A DNA stretch of 9,367 nt from CAZGXM01 sp964529795 (GTDB taxonomy: Bacteria > Bacillota > JADQBR01): contig CAZGXM010000079.1 of NCBI GenBank assembly GCA_964529795.1, positions 1-9,367 on the forward strand, in the 5' to 3' direction. Of the stretch, positions 5,333-9,367 are shown in pieces. Within the stretch, counting starts at the first letter, position 1. Every line of letters begins with the position of its first letter. The notes beneath the pieces were generated by a model. That model was not told the origin of the DNA. It saw nothing but the letters and a program-made list of their open reading frames with translations, and did no database searches. Made by a program: the position numbers and the translations under genes.

Positions 5333-5475
5333 TACCTTCGAGGCTATTATGATAAAATTAAAAGCGCGCCACAGTAAATTGCTATGATGTTATTCAATTA
5401 AAATTACTCTGATTAAGTAAAGTTTGGCCACCTAACAGCATATAAATATCAAAACGGTATTAAACGGGTGGTCAT

Positions 5476-5730
5476 ATGCAGTGGCTGAAAAGGCTGTGGC
5501 AAACAGTGATAGTTGGTAATTTTGGCGGTGAAGAGGATACTGTGATAAAGGACTTATCCATGGAACAACTGGTGGATCAGGCCAAACAGGACTGGTGGGC
5601 GGCGAAAAACATCTTTGACGAAGCGACGGACAAAGACCTGGTTGATTACGCAATTTACGAGATGGAAGCCGCCGAGCGAAAATTTATGCACCTGTTAAAA
5701 AAGAGTGCTGGCAAGAAGAGCGGGAGGTGA
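5476..5730 (+). CDS. yaaL: YaaL-like protein (DUF2508 family), function unknown
   Basis: The product is a small, highly charged, probably cytoplasmic protein of 84 residues with no membrane segment. A family-like core is seen in QAKQDWWAAKNIFDEA (about 36-51), followed by VDYAIYEMEAAERKF, which would form helices. YaaL lies between recR and bofA in Bacillus subtilis, and the same partner bofA follows here 4 bases downstream; the assignment rests on this synteny together with length and composition. ATG 5476 has a modest ribosome site GGTGG (5467-5471) at 4 bases. No biochemical role can be given. Confidence 0.8.
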   Translation: MQWLKRLWQTVIVGNFGGEEDTVIKDLSMEQLVDQAKQDWWAAKNIFDEATDKDLVDYAIYEMEAAERKFMHLLKKSAGKKSGR

Positions 5731-5734
5731 AATA

Positions 5735-6010
5735 ATGGACGTACAAATTCTCCTGATGATATCGTCAGTCGTGATTATTTTATTGGTTTTCTTTTTTATT
5801 TTTTATATTTTGGCCAAGCCCTTGAAGTGGTTGTTTAGGCTTGTTTACAATTCGTTATTCGGCCTGCTGCTGCTATGGATACTAAATGCTGTTGGCCAAC
5901 TGGTAGGATTTCACGTGCCGATAAACATATTAACTGTTATAATAGTCGGTTTTTTGGGAATTCCCGGGCTGGTTGTGGTTATTTTGTTTAAACTGTTACT
6001 GGGAACCTGA
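5735..6010 (+). CDS. bofA: BofA family sigma-K processing inhibitor
   Basis: In Bacillus subtilis BofA is a forespore outer-membrane protein that, with SpoIVFA, holds the intramembrane protease SpoIVFB inactive and so times pro-sigma-K cleavage during sporulation. The 91-residue product has two strong membrane segments (about 5-27 and 36-57) and a hydrophobic C-terminus with the family pattern VPINILTVIIVGFLGIPG (61-78). N51, N64 and T67 stand exactly 3 positions after N48, N61 and T64, which are important for inhibition in Bacillus subtilis (from memory). ATG 5735 is preceded by GGGAGGTGA, which overlaps the yaaL stop codon, so the two are coupled. An upstream start at 5705 inside yaaL is not supported. 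The gene implies an endospore former, although some Clostridia keep bofA without a full SpoIVF complex. Confidence 0.88.
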   Translation: MDVQILLMISSVVIILLVFFFIFYILAKPLKWLFRLVYNSLFGLLLLWILNAVGQLVGFHVPINILTVIIVGFLGIPGLVVVILFKLLLGT

Positions 6011-6042
6011 TATGACAAAACATATCGATTATCCCAAAAAGC

Positions 6043-6071
6043 TTGTGGTGATAAAAATTTTCAAATATAAT
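6043..6071 (+). promoter_or_regulatory. Promoter upstream of the P-loop NTPase gene
   Basis: TTGTGG (6043-6048) and a perfect TATAAT (6066-6071) are spaced by 17 bases. The RNA would start near 6078, only about 16 bases before the terminator hairpin at 6094-6116. It would then serve the NTPase and oxidoreductase genes if the terminator is bypassed. Confidence 0.55.
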
Positions 6072-6093
6072 ATTTGTGATGTGTGGATGCATT

Positions 6094-6116
6094 AAAGTGG
6101 GACAACCACTTTTTTT
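6094..6116 (+). terminator. Intrinsic terminator or attenuator between bofA and the NTPase gene
   Basis: AAAGTGG (6094-6100) pairs with CCACTTT (6106-6112) around the loop GACAA, with a T-run through 6116. It ends the yaaL-bofA transcript. Because a good promoter lies just upstream, it may also act as an attenuator for the genes to the right. No alternative anti-terminator pairing is obvious. Confidence 0.75.
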
Positions 6117-6147
6117 AAAGTAAAAAAGAATTAATAAAATTTATACA

Positions 6148-6840
6148 TTGGAAAAAACTATCCTAGAGGTGGCTACAATCAGCAAGCGCATCTTGGAAGC
6201 TTTCATAGGGGAGTATGCCAGCGGAAAAAGTGAAATGGCAATCAACAGGGCTGTGGATCTGAAAAAGTGCGGTAGACAGGTTACTTTGGTAGATTTGGAC
6301 CTGGTCGAACCTTTTTACACCCTGCGCCCGCTAAAAAAACATTTGCAGGAAATGGGGATTGATGTGATTGCCTGGGAAACGCGGGAAACCATGGGTTTGG
6401 GTGAGGCCGGCTCAATCTTGAAGCCGGAGATGCGCTGGGCGCTAAAAAGGGAAACCGATGTTGTTTTGGACATTGGCTACGGGGTCGAAGGGGCAAGGAC
6501 CCTTAACCTGGTAGAAGGTTCCCGGGATTCAGACCTGAAGGTGTTCGCCGTAATTAATATTTCCCGCCCCTTGACATCTTCAGTGGCAGACATAGTGGAA
6601 TATGTACGTTCATTGGGGAAAGTGGACGCCTTGGTAAACAATACCCACCTGGGGGATGAGACGGATTGGGGGGTTATTGAACAGGGCGCAAGGACTTTGG
6701 CCAAAGTTTCGGAGATATTGGCAATACCTGTTGCTTTTACCGCTGTGGATGAAAAGTTGAAAACAGCAGGGAAAACGGCGGATAACCAAGCAAATCCCGT
6801 CAGGTACATTCACAGATATATGCCTCGTTCCTTCTGGTAA
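6148..6840 (+). CDS. P-loop NTPase of the SIMIBI/CobQ-MinD type, function unknown
   Basis: The full open frame gives 230 residues. It has a classic Walker A G21-EYASGK-S28, a likely switch segment LVDLDLVEP (47-55) and a Walker B-like VVLDIGYG (105-112), in the order seen in CobQ/MinD-like ATPases. There is no membrane segment. I do not recognise a named function. The start is uncertain. TTG 6148 (used here) has no ribosome site, while a strong AGAGGTGG at 6165-6172 sits 5 bases before ATC at 6178, where the residues ISKRILEAF would begin; an in-frame GTG (6169) lies inside that site. The likely real product is 220 residues beginning at AUC, or the frame is read from a poor start. It precedes the oxidoreductase genes by 61 bases with no promoter between, so it is probably co-transcribed with them. 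Confidence 0.75.
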   Translation: MEKTILEVATISKRILEAFIGEYASGKSEMAINRAVDLKKCGRQVTLVDLDLVEPFYTLRPLKKHLQEMGIDVIAWETRETMGLGEAGSILKPEMRWALKRETDVVLDIGYGVEGARTLNLVEGSRDSDLKVFAVINISRPLTSSVADIVEYVRSLGKVDALVNNTHLGDETDWGVIEQGARTLAKVSEILAIPVAFTAVDEKLKTAGKTADNQANPVRYIHRYMPRSFW

Positions 6841-6901
6841 TGGGGTTAATGTAAACTACCATTTAATCGGCAAAAAAACCTTGGGAGGTGTGTTTAAACA
6901 T

Positions 6902-7987
6902 ATGGCAGGAAAGCCCATTGAAGGTGAAAAAAGAGTTTTTATGACAGGTAATGAGGTAGTGGCATGGGCGGCCTTGGCAGCGGAGGCAGACATCATGTAC
7001 GGCTACCCGATTACACCGCAAAACGAAATCATGCATTACTGGACCCGCATGGCGCCAAAGTTTGGAAGAAATTTTCTCCAAACTGAGGACGAGATTTCTG
7101 CCGGATTTACCTGTGTTGGCGGTGTTTTGGCCGGAAGAAGAGCCTTTACCGCTACCGCCGGTCCCGGCAACATTTTGATGCAGGAATCCATGTCCATGGC
7201 AGAAATGATGCGTATTCCCACGGTATTGGTAGTGACCCAGAGAGGGGGCCCGTCCACTGCAACCGTTATTTATTCCCAGCAGGAAGTAACCATGACCTGC
7301 TTTGGCGGCAACGGTGAGGGCGGAAGGGTAGTGTACTCTACATCTACCCACCAGGAACTGTTTGACTATACCATTAAAGCATTTAATACTGCATGGAAGT
7401 ATCGCTTTCCCACCTTTATACTGGGTGACGGTTACCAATCGAAAATGCGTGAATCATTAACCATTTATGACCCTGCAGCCCGTGGCATTTCCATGGTGTC
7501 TACCGAACCCTGTGTGGGTATGGAAGGAGTGCCTGGTAAGGACAGGGAACCCAACCACCTGCGAAATACATACAATACGGAAGACGAATTGTATGACGTG
7601 GTTACAGGCATTATGAAAGACTGGGAAAAATATGCGCCGGAAATAGCAGAATACCGGGAATACGAAGTGGAAGATGCGGAAGTACTGGTAGTAGCCCACG
7701 GGGTAGTAACCAGGGCAGTCCAAGCGGCCATCAAGCAACTGCGTGCAGAAGGTAAGAAGGCAGGCCATTTCCGGCCGGTGACTTTGCGTCCTGTTGCGGA
7801 AGAACAGTTGCGCAAGCGTGCCGAAAAAGCAAAAGTAGTGCTGGTGGTTGAGTCCGCTTATGGTCAGTTGCGCAAAATCGTCACAGATGTTCTTTATGGG
7901 CTGAGCACACCGGTTAAAGCTTTCTTGAAACCGGGTGAAGGGGTAACTGCAGAAGAAGTTGTGGAACACGTAAATATACTGCTTTAA
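6902..7987 (+). CDS. vorB: 2-oxoacid:ferredoxin oxidoreductase, alpha subunit
   Basis: This subunit pairs with the beta subunit to oxidise a 2-oxoacid with CoA to an acyl-CoA, CO2 and reduced ferredoxin, using thiamine diphosphate. The 361-residue product has the N-terminal pyrimidine-binding signature GNEVVAWAALAAEADI then GYPITPQNEI (34-43), the TEDEISAG segment (61-68) and ATAGPG (84-89). A C-terminal transketolase-like domain with LVVAHGVVTRAVQAA follows near 265. ATG 6902 is chosen: GGGAGGTG (6883-6890) lies 11 bases upstream, and the longer frame from TTG 6881 would begin before that site. The sequence type fits 2-oxoisovalerate (VorB) or 2-oxoglutarate (KorA) enzymes; the substrate cannot be fixed from the sequence, so the symbol is tentative. 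Beta follows after 25 bases. Confidence 0.9.
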   Translation: MAGKPIEGEKRVFMTGNEVVAWAALAAEADIMYGYPITPQNEIMHYWTRMAPKFGRNFLQTEDEISAGFTCVGGVLAGRRAFTATAGPGNILMQESMSMAEMMRIPTVLVVTQRGGPSTATVIYSQQEVTMTCFGGNGEGGRVVYSTSTHQELFDYTIKAFNTAWKYRFPTFILGDGYQSKMRESLTIYDPAARGISMVSTEPCVGMEGVPGKDREPNHLRNTYNTEDELYDVVTGIMKDWEKYAPEIAEYREYEVEDAEVLVVAHGVVTRAVQAAIKQLRAEGKKAGHFRPVTLRPVAEEQLRKRAEKAKVVLVVESAYGQLRKIVTDVLYGLSTPVKAFLKPGEGVTAEEVVEHVNILL

Positions 7988-8012
7988 TAGTGCGACGGAA
8001 GGAGGCTAAATA

Positions 8013-8765
8013 ATGTCAGTAGCACCACAAATGCCAAAATGCTGGCGTCCGGAAACCAAGGCACACAAGTTTTGCCCCGGTTGCGGCCACGGGTTGGTTT
8101 TAAAAGCGCTGGGAGAGGCGATAGATGAATTGGACATACAGTGCAAGACCGTATTTGGTTGCGATATCGGTTGTTCCCTGCTTGCGTGGGACTTTTTCAA
8201 TATTGATACGGTCCAGACTCATCACGGCAGGACCACCCCGGTTATTACCGGCATTAAAAGAGCTAATCCTGATTTAATCGGCATAGCCTATATGGGTGAC
8301 GGTGGCGGTTACGCTATCGGGTCACAGCATTTGGTCAATGCTGCCACCAGAAATGAAAAGATTACGGTGATCCTGGTAAATAATACAAACTATGGCATGA
8401 CCGGCGGGCAAATGGCTCCTACCACCTTGCCTGGCCAGAAAACGGAAACCAGCCCTTACGGGCGGGATGTAGAAGCGACAGGCAGCCCCACCCGGGGGCC
8501 GGAAATGGTAGCGGCAATTACTCCCGATACTGCATATGTTGCCCGGGGAACCGTGGCTAACGTACGACAGTTAAAGAAATTTTTAAAACGGGCCTTGGAA
8601 AACCAGGTCAGCGGCAACGGATTTTCCTTTGTAGAGGCCTTATCAGGTTGCCCCACTAATTGGCGGACAAATGCAGCAGAAACCTGGAAATTTATTGAAG
8701 AAACCATGCCGCAGTATTTTAAAGTCGGCGAAATCAAGGCACCTGGCGAGAAGAAGGAGGGTTAA
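8013..8765 (+). CDS. vorA: 2-oxoacid:ferredoxin oxidoreductase, beta (thiamine diphosphate) subunit
   Basis: This subunit binds the thiamine diphosphate pyrophosphate via Mg and carries the iron-sulfur cluster next to it. In the 250-residue product C21-PG-C24-GHG, C50 and C213 are the four cysteines expected for the [4Fe-4S] cluster. G95-D96-G97 and N123-N124 form the GDG-NN cofactor motif, followed by GMTGGQMAPTT. The absence of the large extra domains of single-chain pyruvate enzymes supports a multi-subunit VOR/KOR type. AAGGAGG (7999-8005) is 7 bases from ATG 8013. Gamma starts 3 bases after the stop. Substrate preference is open, as for alpha, so the symbol is tentative. Confidence 0.9.
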   Translation: MSVAPQMPKCWRPETKAHKFCPGCGHGLVLKALGEAIDELDIQCKTVFGCDIGCSLLAWDFFNIDTVQTHHGRTTPVITGIKRANPDLIGIAYMGDGGGYAIGSQHLVNAATRNEKITVILVNNTNYGMTGGQMAPTTLPGQKTETSPYGRDVEATGSPTRGPEMVAAITPDTAYVARGTVANVRQLKKFLKRALENQVSGNGFSFVEALSGCPTNWRTNAAETWKFIEETMPQYFKVGEIKAPGEKKEG

Positions 8766-8768
8766 ATC

Positions 8769-9367
8769 GTGGCTAAAGGCGCAAAAATTGCTCTCGCAGG
8801 AGAAGGCGGCCAGGGAGTTCAATCGGTAGCGATGATCATCACAGAAGCAGCGTACGAAGACGGCCGTGAAGCCCTATATATACCTAACTTCGGAGTTGAG
8901 CAGCGTGGCGGCGTTTCCGTTGCTTACGTACAAATTGCCGATGAACCTATCGGTTCACCGAAGTTTAAAACTGCTGATATTGTAGTGGCGCTCAGCGACC
9001 GTGCGGTAAGGCGAACCCGGAAGTATGTGGGGGAGAAAACTGTTTTTGTTTATGATGCGGATATTGAGGGTGTTGAAGACGACCTGCCCCAAAATGCAGC
9101 AAAGATACTGGCCATACCGGCAATTCGCGTGGCAAAAGACGAACTGCATCCCCGGGTGTTTAATATTATCATCATGGGGGCAGTTATCGGCGCTACAGGC
9201 GTAGTTGATTTGGAAAAAGCGAAAGAGGCGATTGAGAAAAAACTGGGTTATAAGTTTGAAAAAGATCCCCAGTTACGTGATTTAAATTTCAAGGCAATTG
9301 AGCGGGGAATAGACTTAAGATCAACTTGTGATTGCCCCATCAAAGCGACGCTATTAATCCATCCAGA
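8769..9367 (+). CDS. vorC: 2-oxoacid:ferredoxin oxidoreductase, gamma subunit (3' end outside window)
   Basis: The frame starts at GTG 8769, 8 bases after AAGGAGG (8754-8760), and stays open to the window edge, 199 codons. The N-terminus AKGAKIALAGEGGQGVQ has the Rossmann-like G11-EGGQG16 signature of the gamma domain. NFGVEQRGGVSVAYVQI and a D-I-V-V-A-L-S-D segment follow, as in the family. Usual gamma subunits have about 180-195 residues, so the stop should be close, or a C-terminal extension exists; the last visible residues include a CDC pair. A short 2[4Fe-4S] ferredoxin-like delta subunit, often part of these enzymes, is not seen upstream of alpha or inside the window and may lie downstream or be absent. 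Confidence 0.9.
   Translation, partial: MAKGAKIALAGEGGQGVQSVAMIITEAAYEDGREALYIPNFGVEQRGGVSVAYVQIADEPIGSPKFKTADIVVALSDRAVRRTRKYVGEKTVFVYDADIEGVEDDLPQNAAKILAIPAIRVAKDELHPRVFNIIIMGAVIGATGVVDLEKAKEAIEKKLGYKFEKDPQLRDLNFKAIERGIDLRSTCDCPIKATLLIHP

Noticed and set aside
5418..5447. Sigma-E-like pair TAAAGTT and CATATAAAT upstream of yaaL-bofA
   Set aside because: The -10 half is tempting because bofA is sporulation-controlled, but the -35 half matches poorly and the region is AT-rich; not enough to annotate.
6863..7969. Long minus-strand open frames (191 and 170 codons) opposite the alpha subunit gene
   Set aside because: The plus-strand frame has clear family motifs; the reverse frames have none and no ribosome sites.

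Overview
The window looks like chromosomal DNA from an anaerobic, spore-forming Firmicute of the class Clostridia, most likely of the Desulfotomaculum/Peptococcaceae kind (inference). Three things point there. The gene string serS end, tRNA-Ser, tadA, SRP RNA, dnaX, ebfC/ybaB, recR, yaaL, bofA is the one known from the Bacillus subtilis origin-proximal region. bofA is a sporulation gene. The right end carries a 2-oxoacid:ferredoxin oxidoreductase, typical of strict anaerobes. Ribosome binding sites are strong GGAGG types, all six tRNA genes encode CCA, and the SRP RNA is the long Alu-containing form.

Left part (1-1600): the last 16 codons of serS, then six tRNA genes: Ser(UGA), Ser(GCU), Arg(ACG), Arg(CCU), Ser(CGA) and Ser(GGA). 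tadA sits between the Arg and the last Ser genes. Two clear sigma-A promoters lie at 67-96 and 261-289. Three of the Ser tRNA genes are preceded by short arrays of a degenerate 7-base repeat (YTCTTGC-like). Each array ends exactly 3 bases before the mature tRNA, and Ser(CGA) also has an inverted copy directly behind it. This is the most unusual structure in the window.

Middle (1600-4600): SRP RNA with its terminator, then the replication/repair operon dnaX-ebfC-recR, closed by a terminator that overlaps the recR stop codon. A VapBC toxin-antitoxin pair on the minus strand (4640-5222) interrupts the string between recR and yaaL.

Right part (5300-9367): yaaL and bofA, a promoter followed at once by an intrinsic terminator, a P-loop NTPase gene whose start codon is unclear (possibly AUC), and the alpha, beta and gamma subunit genes of a thiamine-diphosphate 2-oxoacid:ferredoxin oxidoreductase, the last one cut by the window edge.

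The left half is translation and genome-maintenance housekeeping: charging and modification of tRNAs, protein targeting, clamp loading and recombination repair. The right half moves to sporulation control and fermentative or oxidative 2-oxoacid metabolism. I see no CRISPR array, insertion sequence or phage gene, and no convincing wholly new system. The tRNA-associated repeats, the tadA-substrate linkage, a dnaX slippery heptamer and the odd start of the NTPase gene are the points worth checking.
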